Source of the DNA: Toxonevra muliebris
Lineage: Eukaryota; Arthropoda; Insecta; Diptera; Pallopteridae
Length of the DNA stretch: 64,000 nt
Assembly (NCBI GenBank): GCA_963691655.1
Contig: OY829330.1
Coordinates: 20,239,224 to 20,303,223, forward strand
Reading direction: 5' to 3'
The notes beneath the pieces were generated by a model. That model was not told the DNA's origin, did no database searches, and worked only from the letters and a program-made list of their open reading frames with translations. The translations under genes and the position numbers were made by a program. The first letter of the stretch is position 1; each line of letters starts with the position of its first letter. Positions 1 through 11,600 of the stretch are shown here, piece by piece.

Positions 1-207
1 GTAGCGCGTTTTTATATTTGATAATCATCTCGGCACTCACATTTTGTATTACTGTTTCAATTGTGATTAATAGAATTTACTAATAAATATTACTTTCAAT
101 CTATATCTTGTACTTTAAACCTTGAGTCCCGGCAAGAAATTCCCTTATCCGGAATCTTTCATTATTTCACAGCCTTACTCTCGTATTTGTGAAATTTTTA
201 CTTCCAT
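1..207. other. Left flank, no gene recognised
   Basis: AT-rich sequence to the left of the CAGTG-ended repeat. I see no open frame, RNA motif or element terminus that I can support. Confidence 0.5.
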
Positions 208-338
208 CAGTGGCCCCTTTCACCAACTTACAAATATGTGAATTGTAAGGAAATTCTCACAAAATTGTAAAAAAATCTTTAAATGTGGTTTCACCCAATT
301 CCTACAATTGTGAATTCGGACTTGTAAATCACAAGTAC
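208..338. mobile_element. Left piece of a CAGTG-ended TIR element split by the foldback cluster
   Basis: It starts CAGTGGCCCCTTTCACCAA. The reverse complement of the far end at 24734 reads CAGTGCCCTATTTCACCAA, so the two form an imperfect terminal inverted repeat. Both pieces carry short sub-repeats around CTTGTAATTTACAAG and ACAAATTTGT. CAGTG ends fit hAT-type non-autonomous elements, but I found no 8-bp target duplication, so the superfamily is a guess. The foldback cluster at 339-23644 lies inside it. Confidence 0.5.
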
Positions 339-2553
339 TTATATGCGTGAAGTTAACAACCCTGATTCAACAACCAGAACGGGCGGAATTGAAACAAAGG
401 AATGAAACCAAGGAAATCTATTGTGACCGAAAAGTTGTTAAATACTAAAAAGTCGATGAAATGTGAGGTTATGTTGAAATAATGTATGCATGTTAGACCA
501 TTTTATTATTAATTAATTTAATATTAACCAAATATTTTAGTAAAGCAAACTCAAAATATTTTGAAAGTATAAAAATCAGTAAATCTTTTTCTGTGGCTGT
601 CATTTCATCCAATACTATGTATGCCGGCTGTGGCGTAGATTTTTCAGCTGGTGGTCAGGACGAGATTCCTTGGAAACTACACTTGGGTTCGGCAAGTGGA
701 TATATAGAAGATGTAGTCCCTATCATCCTCGTCATTTTCTCATTAATTATAGAAAAAGTTAAAGAAGAAATTTTGAAATATTTAACAAAAGAAATTGGAA
801 CACTACATAACAAATAACTTTTAATTACATTCTGCTACTAAATTAAGAATTTATAAACATTATTGAGTCTTTTTCTGAAGTTGTCATTTATTTCACTACT
901 ACGTATGCTGGCTATAGCCTAGATTTTCCAGCTGGTGGTCAGGACGAGATTGCTTCGAAACTGGACTTGGGTTCGGCCAGTGGGTGTATGGAAGTGTTAG
1001 TCCCAGTCTTCCTCTTCATTTTCCCATTAGTTATAGAAAAAGTTAAAGAAGAAATTTGAGAAATTAGTTTAAAAACAAAATCATTGCTGTAGCTCCTAAC
1101 AGATAGAATAAAGAATTATGACGTCTTTTGAAAAACTTAATTAGTTTATTTTTTTCTTGTTTGTTCATTTTTCGATAGTTACTTTCTGCTTTAATTTATT
1201 TAACTTTTAATGTATGGATATTTCAATTAAAAAAGTTTTAGAGCTTATAGAGCTAGCATGTGGAATCCTAACTATCAGGATTATAAAAAATATAAGCATG
1301 TTAGCGAATAGCTTAACATGCCTTCCACAGACTTAAAAAATTGGTTTCGTTGCTCTCATCATATCGCCGTGAGCGATAAAAACCGTAAAATTTACCTTCA
1401 AAATAGTTTGCTTAGTCTGCTTTTAGACGAGGACACTTGTTAGCAACTCTCAAATTAGCAAGCTAAATTGAAGCTCTGTCAAATTGCAAAAGTGTGTATC
1501 GAGAAAGATTTGAAATGCTAATCGCCCAGCTGACTCCGTGGTGTGTTTAGACTCATGCAAGTTCTTCCAGTGAGACATTTATAGTATTTTAGAGTCTCAA
1601 ACCATTTTTTTTAAGATGTGGCTATGTCCAATCTTTAGAAACTATCTACAACTTACTCAATAATTCACACTCTTTAATCTACCTATATTTCGCACCACTC
1701 ATGTTCATGACGTTCCCGTCATTCGAGCTATTTATTAAATATATATTAAATCCTTGAATATTTCGAAGAACAACATCATTATCACATTTTTTTATTTTTG
1801 TTTTTTATTTAATTTGTTTTTTTTTTTTTAAAGTTTGCTTTTGGCTTTCATATATTCTTTATTTAACTTAATAAGTACTGACAATTTTTTTTGTTTATTT
1901 TATATTTTCTGTTCATCCAAAAATTCCTATTATTCATTTACATACAAATTTATTTTAAAAGAAGTAACATTTATCACTATTTTATTATATAAAATATAAT
2001 TTACCATACTCTTAAGTGTTTAATTTTTGTCAATTATTTCAACTATTTTTCGTAAATTTATTTTTAGTGTTAGAAATTGAATAAAACCATAAATAATTTT
2101 GTGCAAAGAAACTTAAATAATAGTAGCAGAAAAATTAGCAATAAAGTAAAGCTGTTGGAATTAATTTTACTTTCTTTTTAATTAATTAACATTAAAAAAG
2201 TAATAACAGTAGTAAAAATTCACAATTTTAAAAGCAAAACTAGTGTAATTTTACTTATAAAAATATTATAACATAAAATTCAACAGAGCTCATATTAAAT
2301 AAATATCATTGCTGATGTTGTCAAGCTGTGTTGAATGTTAAGCTGACACACATATAATTATTTTAGATGTAAGCCCAAGTGATATCGACCTTCTGGACGT
2401 CTAGTTTCTTCCTGACTTCTAGACATCCTTTGAAATTTAATGATGATCACAATTAAGTTTCCCACTTCCCGGAGTTTTTATGACCTCCGTTTTTTCCATC
2501 AGACACCACACATTAAGCATGATTACATAGAAAAATAGAAAACAAGTAAATAA

Positions 2554-3064
2554 CACTGTGCAACAATTTTAGGGGCATGGAATCTAACGGAGAAGTAACC
2601 AACACAGGTCGGTAGTACTGGTCCAGAGTAATAAAATCCTAAAAGGATTTTAAAAAGTTAGCTCGCTTTTAAATGTTAAAGCCTTTCAAAGTTGAGCTGT
2701 TTAGTGTATTTTTCAATTCTATTTTCTGTTTATAATAAAAACAAAAATTTGAAAACCCAAACAATATTAAATTCTATACATTTATTGCTTATTTTTTGCA
2801 AAAGTCATGTAATGGATAGTTTGAACTTCTTAATATGGAAAACTCAATAATGTTAAAATTGTTTTTGTTCTTTTTTCGCTGAAAAAAGTAGTAAAAAATG
2901 AGCACTTCATTTTAAAAAATAAGCTGCAATAGGCAAACTTTGAATGGCTATATCTTTTAAAAGCTAGCTAACTTTGCAAAACCCTTTTAGGGTTTTGTTA
3001 CTCTATACTGGTACTATCGACCTGTGTTAGCCGATTCTCCGTTAGAAAAATGTGTTGTACAGTG
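2554..3064. mobile_element. 511-bp TIR element in copy A with TTA target duplication
   Basis: The ends are CACTGTGCAAC and GTTGTACAGTG, and imperfect inverted similarity reaches about 160 bp inward on each side, including an ACACAGGTCG motif in both arms. It is flanked by TAA at 2551-2553 and 3065-3067 (TTA on the other strand). Element B has the same flanks at about 15465-15475 with no insert, which defines the boundaries. CACTG ends with a 3-bp duplication fit CACTA-type elements, and a TTA duplication also fits PIF/Harbinger; I cannot decide between them. No coding capacity. Confidence 0.8.
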
Positions 3065-3585
3065 TAATAAGTCTACAAACAATATGGAAAAATAGGGGGC
3101 AGACCATAACTATTTTTAAAATTAACCGGTGATTTAAATAAGATAACAAAAATAGCATTTCCACTTTTGAAAAATATTTAAATCAGGGTTCTGAAACATT
3201 GCCGATTAATTTAAAATAAAATTAATTTAAAGTTAAGTGATTTGAATCGAATTTTTAAAGCATACAAAAGTTGTTTTGGTACTCATAAGAGATATCAATT
3301 ACGACATTTTGTTTATATCCATAGGTTCAATGTAGCAAACAAGAAACTCTTAAACCTAAATAGTAAATAAAGCTATACACAAATTTGTTGAAAACAAAAT
3401 TGTACCTGTAAATATAGCTGCTAAGTATTGGATCGAATTGCTTTTCCAATAGACTCCAATTGTATTCCAGTGTCGAACATGAAACAATAAAATACATTAA
3501 CATTATTTTATAAACAAATTTATATAATAAGAATGTATGAAAATAATCAATAAATCTATTAATTAGAATTTTGAATTAAATTAAA

Positions 3586-3731
3586 TTATTCTCCTAAAAA
3601 ATTTTCAGAACAAATTTTACAAATACTGAAATATTGCATATTGCATCTAGTGCATACCGAGTATATGCAATCTTTACATTCCTGCCAATTTCTAATATCA
3701 GCCTTTTTAATGAAACCACAATGACAGCAAA
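3586..3731 (-). pseudogene. 3' end relic of the NOF-like transposase gene (copy A)
   Basis: The minus-strand sequence matches the last part of the large transposase exon in B (about 14800-14953), including the cysteine-rich C-terminus and the stop. It lacks 15 bp of B's version and is preceded by an AT filler instead of the rest of the gene. It is an internal-deletion scar, not a functional frame, and pairs with the plus-strand relic at 20206-20351. Confidence 0.8.
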
Positions 3732-5745
3732 ATAAATAAATAATAATAAATAAATAAATAAGATTGGGACTAAAACTTATATGTACTCACTTGCCGAACT
3801 CAAGTATAATTTCCAAGGAATCTTGTCCTAACCACCAGTTGGAAAATCTAGGCTATAGCCAGCACACGTAGTATTAGAATAAATGATAACTGCAGAAAAA
3901 GACTCAATAATGTTTATAGATTCATAATTTAATGGCAGAGTTTAAATAAAAGTAATTTGTTATGTCGTATTTATTAAAAATACTTTGGATGAAATTATTT
4001 GTTTGTGCATGTGTGATATTCCATCATTGCGCCCGTATGAAATTCTAAGAAAAGGCAAAATGTAAACAAACTTAAAATGTTTATTTAAATCAATAATTGC
4101 CTATAAAATTTAAGCAAACATACTTAGTTTTAGTTACTCTAACAGATGTCATAAGTTTTTTTGCTATTTGTTAGAAGTTATAGCAAAGGTTTTGTGCATT
4201 TGTTTTTTTTTGACTAATTGGTCGAAATTTCGTCTTTAACTTTTTCTATGGTTGATGACAAAATGAAGAGGAAGATTGGAACTAACACTTCCATATACCC
4301 ACTTGCCGAACCCAAGTCCATTTTCCAAGGAATCTCGTCCTGGCCACCAGCTGAAAAATTTAGGCTATAGCCAGCACACGTAGTAGTGAAATAAATGACA
4401 ACTGCAGAAAAAGACTCAATAATGTTTATAAATTCTTAATTTAGTAGCAGAATGTAATTAAAAGTTATTTGTTAAGTCGTATTTATTAAAAATATTTTGG
4501 TTAAAAATGTTATGTGTCGTGTTCCAATTTCTTTTGCTAAATATTTCAAAATTTCTTCTTTAACTTTTTCTATAACTAATGGGAAAATGAAGAGGAAGAC
4601 TGGGACTAACACTTCCATACACCCACTGGCCGAACCCAAGTCCAGTTTCCAAGCAATCTCGTCCTGACCACCAGCTGGAAAATCTAGGCTATAGCCAGCA
4701 TACGTAGTAGTGAAATAAATGACAACTGCAGAAAAAGACTCAATAATGTTAAAAAAATAAACTAATTAAGTTTTTCAAAAGACGTCATAATTCTTTATTC
4801 TATCTGTTAGGAGCTACAGCAATGATTTTGTTTTTAAACTAATTTCTCAAATTTCTTCTTTAACTTTTTCTATAACTAATGGGAAAATGAAGAGGAAGAC
4901 TGGGACTAACACTTCCATACACCCACTGGCCGAACCCAAGTCCAGTTTCGAAGCAATCTCGTCCTGACCACCAGCTGGAAAATCTAGGCTATAGCCAGCA
5001 TACGTAGTAGTGAAATAAATGACAACTTCAGAAAAAGACTCAATAATGTTTATAAATTCTTAATTTAGTAGCAGAATGTAATTAAAAGTTATTTGTTATG
5101 TAGTTATCGTATTTATTAAAAATATTTTGGATAAAAATGTTATGTGTCGTGTTCCAATTTCTTTTGTTAAATATTTCAAAATTTCTTCTTTAACTTTTTC
5201 TATAATTAATGAGAAAATGACGAGGATGATAGGGACTACATCTTCTATATATCCACTTGCCGAACCCAAGTGTAGTTTCCAAGGAATCTCGTCTTGACCA
5301 CCAGCTGAAAAATCTACGCCACAGCCGGCATACATAGTATTGGATGAAATGACAGCCACAGAAAAAGATTTACTGATTTTTATACTTTCAAAATATTTTG
5401 AGTTTGCTTTACTAAAATATTTGGTTAATATTAAATTAATTAATAATAAAATGGTCTAACATGCATACATTATTTCAACATAACCTCACATTTCATCGAC
5501 TTTTTATATGCGTGAAGTTAACAACCCTGATTCAACAACCAGAACGGGCGGGAATGAAACAAAGGAATGAAATCAAGGAAATCTATTGTGAACGAAAAGT
5601 TGTTAAAAACTAAAAAGTTGGTGAAATGTGAGGTTATGTTGAAATAATGTATGCATGTTAGACCATTTTATTATTAACTTATTTAATATTAACGAAATAT
5701 TTTAATAAAACAAACTCAATATATTTTGAAAGTATAAAAATCAGT

Positions 5746-7960
5746 AAATCTTTTTCTGGGGCTGTCATTTCATCCAATACTATGTATGCCGGCTGTGGCG
5801 TAGATTTTCCAGCTGGTGGTCAGGACGAGATTCCTTGGAAACTACACTTGGGTTCGGCAAGTGGATATATAGATGATTTTGCCCCTATAATCCTCGTCAT
5901 TTTCCTATTAACTATAGAAAAAGTTAAAGAAGAAATTTTGAAATATTTAACAAAAGAAATTGGAACACGACACATAACATTTTTATCCAAAATATTTTTA
6001 ATAAATACGACATAACAAATAACTTTTAATTACATTCTGCTACTAAATTAAGAATTTATAAACATTATTGAGTCTTTTTCTGCAGTTGTCATTTATTCCA
6101 CTACTACGTGTGCCGGCTATAGCCTAGATTTTCCAGCTGGTGGGCAGGACGAGATTGCTTGGAAACTGGACTTGGGTTCGGCAAGTGGGTGTATGGAAGT
6201 GTTAGTCCCGATCTTCCTCTTCATTTTCCCATTAGTTATAGAAAAAGTTAAAGAAGAAATTTTGAAATATTTAACAAAAGAAATTGGAACACGACACATA
6301 ACATTTTTATCCAAAATATTTTTAATAAATACGACATAACAAATAACTTTTAATTACATTCTGCTACTAAATTAAGAATTTATAAACATTATTGAGTCAT
6401 TTTCTGCAGTTGTCATTTATTCTACTACTACGTGTGCTGGCTATAGCCTAGATTTTCCAGCTGGTGGCCAGGACGAGATTCCTTGGAAAATGGACTTGGG
6501 TTCGGTCAGTGGGTATATGGAAGTGTTAGCCCCGATCTTCCTCTTCATTTTGTCATCAACCATAGAAAAAGTTAAAGACGAAATTTCGACCAATTAGTCA
6601 AAAAAACAAATGCACAAAATCTTTGCTATAACTTCCAACAAATAGCAAAAACATTTATGACATCTGTTAGAATAACTTAATTAATTTATTGTTAATCATA
6701 TTATTTAGAAAACTAAGTATGTTGGCTTAAATTTTATAGGCAATTATTGATTTAAATAAACATTTCAAGTTTGTTTACATTTTGCTTTTTCTTAGAATTT
6801 CATACGGGCGCAATGATGGAATATCACACATGCACAAACAAATAATTTCATCCAAAGTATTTTTAATAAATACGACATAACAAATTACTTTTATTTAAAC
6901 TCTGCCATTAAATTATGAATCTATAAACATTATTGAGTCTTTTTCTGCAGTTATCATTTATTCTAATACTACGTGTGCTGGCTATAGCCTAGATTTTCCA
7001 ACTGGTGGTCGGGACGAGATTCCTTGGAAATTAGACTTGAGTTCGGCAAGTGAGTACATATAAGTTTTAGTCCCAATCTTTCTCTTCACTTTGCCATCAA
7101 ATATAGAAAAAATTAAAGACGAAATATTGAGATATTTGACGGAATAAATTAATTTAAGTGAAATTTACAACTGATTTTCAGGTCGAGATTCCTTCGAAGC
7201 TAAAGTTGGGTTTTATGGGTGAGTGTAGAGGTTTTAAGTAAATTCTGCCTCTAAACCAATAAATCCAAATAAATAAGTCTTTTTCTGTAGTTATCATTTA
7301 TTTCAATACAACGTGTGCATTGATTATCCAACTGGTGGTCAGGACGGGATTTTTGGGAAACTAGACTTGGGTTCGGCAATTGGGTATATAGAAGTATTAG
7401 TCCCTTTCTTTCTCGTCATTTTGCCATCAACCATAGAAAAAGTTAAAGAAGAAATTTTGAAATATTTAACAAAAGAAATTGGAACACGACACATAACATT
7501 TTTAACCAAAATATTTTTATTAAGTACGACATAACAAATAACTTTTAATTACATTCTGCTACTAAATTAAGAATTTATAAACATTATTGAGTCTTTTTCT
7601 GCAGTTGTCATTTATTCCACTACTACGTGTGCTGGTTATAGTCTAGATTTTCCAGCTGGTGGGCAGGACGAGATTGCTTGGAAACTGGACTTGGGTTCGG
7701 CAAGTGGATATATGGAAGTGTTAGTCCCAATCTTCCTCTTCATTTTCCCATTAGTTATAGGAAAAGTTAAAGAAGAAATTTTGAAATATTTAACAAAAGA
7801 AATTGGAACACGACACATAACATTTTTATCCAAAATATTTTTAATAAACACGACATAACAAATAACTTTTAATTACATTCTGCTACTAAATTAAGAATTT
7901 ATAAACATTATTGAGTCTTTTTCTGCAGTTGTCATTTATTCCACTACTATAGTGTATTTC
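5746..7960 (+). repeat. Tandem modules of the left foldback arm of B
   Basis: Modules of about 320-340 bp follow one another, each containing TGCTGGCTATAGCCTAGATT, then GGTGGTCAGGACGAGATT, then TTCGGCAAGTG, and ending in AGAAAAAGTTAAAGA. The GGACGAG-type core appears near 5820, 6145, 6470, 7010, 7340 and 7665, with decayed forms near 7175, 8045 and 8212. Some modules are shortened, and the 3' ones are the most diverged. Short frames of 60-87 codons run through them, but the arms vary by indels and I do not regard these as genes. Confidence 0.85.
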
Positions 7961-8631
7961 CAATGTTTGTGTCTTTCACATAATTTTTTGATCCAGGCAA
8001 TTTTGGAAAATGTTATTAAATATGTAAAATTTTCACCTGTTGGTCAGGACAAGATTCCGTAATAACTTCAGCTGGTTTTGGTAAGTGTGAATATAAAGGT
8101 TTGGTTTCTAACTTTCTCATCTTTTTGACACCAACTACAAAAAAAAATATTTTGGAGATTTTGTGAAATTGGGTTAAATACATTTGGTTTGGTAAAATTT
8201 TCAGTGTTGGCCAGGACATTTTTTCGTGGGAACAGATGTACAGTAATAAGTATATGAAAAATTATGATAAATATAATAAGATGATAATTTTCCCACCAAT
8301 GTAAAAAAATTGTGGAGATTCATCGAAACGGAATTCGCAATTGATAATCTGGAAAAAGTTCTATAAACTCACTCCACAGTTCCCACAACCTTTTGGATAT
8401 GTGAGAGGGATAGCCCCTAATCCATGGAAATGTTCTTTAAAAATTATAAATTTACCAATTGGAAAATTAATTTGGCATCACTCTTTAATTTTTTATTGGG
8501 CGCACTTTTTTACAAAACTTGGTATCACTATTTTCGAATGCAGTTATAGTCCCGTTATTTTCAATCATTCTTAGCATTGAGCGAAAGATTTGACTTGTAA
8601 TTTTGATCTGTGGTTTTAATTGTTAGAAATC

Positions 8632-11600
8632 ATGCCAAAATATTTTTTGAAAAAGGCTATTGAAGATGCTTGGAAGGAGGGGTTGATTGGCCCACTGAAT
8701 TTGCGGAATTATAAAATCAATAATAGTGAGTTTGATGCCGTAGTGAGTAAAATTAATGAGCAGCGCCCAAAAACGGCAGTTACTATTACTAGTAACGAAA
8801 AGATGAGAAAGAAAATTTCGGTTGCTTTCGGCAAAGTAAGTATATATTGGAATGTTTAGTGTATTTAAGTAAAGGGCTGTTCCCATGCTATTTTCAACTT
8901 CTGATTGCCAATAGCAAACAAATTTACGCGTTTTTTTTCGCGGGAAGTGAGTTATAATTCTCCAAGAGTGAACCAAACCAAAATTAGTAAATGCTTGCTT
9001 TAGATACTTTTCTGTAAAATGAAAAGCCGGAAAAATATATAACTATAATCGATGTATTTTCACTTTAATAGTTACCTGCATTCATGGCTTCACTTTTCAC
9101 CTTATTTCATTTTTTTTCTAGCTTATTTCTTAAGTTATTAACAAAATAAAAAAGGTGAAAGTTGTACTAATGTTGGCACTTTGTTAATATCTTAAAATAA
9201 TAAAAAAATGGAATCGCCTTTCCATTTTGCAGAAAAGTTCCTAAAGCAAACAATTACCCCAAAATTAAATCCGTTTAATACCTAAGTTGTTTTATAATAT
9301 TTAAAGTACAATTTGAAAAATTTGCCAAAACCTTGGTTTGGTGGTTAGGTTTGCAATTTCGTGTTTCATATGCGGAATTATGGAAAAGTCATGAAGGAAT
9401 GGTATCCGGGCTGGTTATGCTGCTATAAAGTGATATGGAACGATATTTCACTCCTACATATTTCGATGTAAATGATTTTGCGGAACAGCAAGTGATCCCA
9501 TTGAAACCCTTAAAATGAAAACATTTTTGTTAAACTTGTATAAATTTAACATATTTTATTTCGATCATACTAAATTCCGTGAGAAGTGTATGAATTTTTT
9601 TATGGTCACCGTGGAGTAAGTGGTGGTATGCAGGGTTTGATACTCGGCAAAGTAAAACAAAAAATAAATATTAAGATAAATTCATTTATAACTTAAGCAC
9701 TTCAAGCCTAGTCTTAGCTGTTTACAAAATTACTCTGCAATAACCAATTTATTTTCAGATTCAGAAGAAGCTACCCATAGTCGATGTCCAAAATGGAAAA
9801 AAGGTATGTTTGGTATTTCACATGCATAGGTTAATTAAAACATTTGCTTTAGAATACTAAACACTAGAAACGTGTAAATTTTGTTACAAAATTTCAAAGC
9901 AAAAATTAAACAAGTGATATAGAAAAGAAATAAAATATACCAAATGAAAATTTTACAGTACTTTTTTTTAAAAAATATTTTAGGTTTTCAGTTCGCAACA
10001 TTTTTTTAGAACGTATTAACTTTCTGTAGACCTTAGTGATGCAATAAAAGAGCGATTTCTGTTCAAAAGGATACCCATGTGCGATAATTATTATTATTAT
10101 GTTATGAAGGTTTTATTTTTCGATTTAGAATCGTTAATAAACATTATACTATGTTAAACTGACGAAATATTAAATATGATGCATTTTGAGTTCATTTATA
10201 ACGATTGTACATGACCTGGAGGGTAGCGCACTAGATTTTTATCCGGGAGGTTGCGGGTTCTTTTCCCGTTTTGGCCTGGTGTTTTATTCTCATAAACTGC
10301 AGGTCCAACCATATGGTGTCACAATTGGCCGTTCTGGCCTAAGTGTGTCCCTGAATAGCCACTTAACCTAACCTATAACGATTGTGAAATAAATCAACTA
10401 TACTATTTAAATTATCTAATGTATTTTAAAATTGTGTTCTGTAATTTTCAGATTGTTGCAAGTGTCAATACATCGTTTTATGTGGATGACCTAACCAATT
10501 TTATTTTAAACGAATTGTCTGGAAAAAATAGTTTTACAGAAATGCTTGTAGAGGAGGCATTAACTGCAGAAAATCAGCAAAACGTACTCGTAATTATATT
10601 TTAGTATTTAAATTTAAGGAAGTAAATTCATGTAAATATATTTTACAGATTGGAAACGAAACCAACTCAGATGGAGGAATTTTTTCAAAGGTAAAATTAA
10701 AATTAGTAATCCCTTAACTAATAAATATTGGTTAAAATCTTCTGCGTGATGATTAAAAGTAGCGGATCACATCCAGTTTTACTTTTTTACTGCTTTTTAT
10801 TATTTAAAATAATTATTCGTAGTATTGACTGAAGTAGTTCTTTCGCATTAAATCGTATATTTGTACATTAGAAAAAAAATGGAATATTTTTGAAGGCTGT
10901 AAAAAGCTGCAGAATTTTTTCTTGGGTTTAAAAAAAAGACCATTTAAAAAGAACCAAAAGAATACTTTACGCCAGTTTACGTCGTTCTGTTTTGAAATCT
11001 TTACTAAAGTTTGGTATTTTTGAAATTCATCAATAAAAAATAATAAATTTAAAAAAAAAATTGTCAAAAACTTATAAATTTAGATATATTCATTTATTTA
11101 TTTGTTTGTAAACGTGTTCAACTTGGAAAGCTGCAGCTACTTTCCAAAAAACAATTTCAGGCCTGTTTTGTCTATGCTATTTTACATTTAAAATGCCACT
11201 AATTTTGTTAAGATCGATAATACAATTTTTTTTGGATTTTAGTCTGCTCTTAAATTTTCCACGGTACAAGTATTATTGTAAAGTTGTATAGAGAACTTAA
11301 TATAGATATGTAGAAAGCCATAACCGTAAAACTGTGTTGAGAATTGATTCAGTTTGCTGTAAAAGTCGGTAGCTTGTTTTTGGTTATTCATTTTGCGGCC
11401 TAAAGGTCTCAGTACGCTATGGCAAAGTTCCAACATGCTACATATGAGACCACCGCTTAAACTTCAATTGAACTAACGTTACAAATGTAACGAGCAAGTA
11501 TACGATGGCGGATAATGGTAAATTTAAGAAACAAAAACATTTGCGTGTGCTGTGTAGTTTTCTATTTCTAATTAACTTCATGATTTTATAATCTATTGTC

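Larger units (their letters stand above)
339..5503 (-). mobile_element. Foldback/NOF-like element copy A, internally deleted and truncated
   Basis: The left terminus is TTATATGC followed by GTGAAGTTAACAACCCTG, as in elements B and C. From 339 to roughly 4700 the sequence is the near-identical reverse complement of copy C (23644 back to about 19100), sharing interior landmarks: a transposase 3' fragment at 3586-3731, an AAAT-rich filler at 3732-3765 and a TIR element at 2554-3064. From about 4750 to 5503 it instead carries a direct copy of C's right arm (about 22785-23537). That arm stops abruptly where B's left terminus begins, so its last ~100 bp are missing. The left arm also lacks about 48 bp near 817 that C has. 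It encodes no protein; it is a deletion derivative of a NOF-type element. Confidence 0.75.

Noticed and set aside
593..817. Small 60-87 codon frames beginning MAVISSNTMYAGCG or MYAGCG in the foldback arms
   Set aside because: They follow the tandem modules, occur on both arms and are broken by indels in most modules. Better explained as repeat sequence.
8341..8574. 77-codon frame before the transposase gene
   Set aside because: No motif, no usable donor joined to exon 1 in frame, and it overlaps decayed arm sequence.
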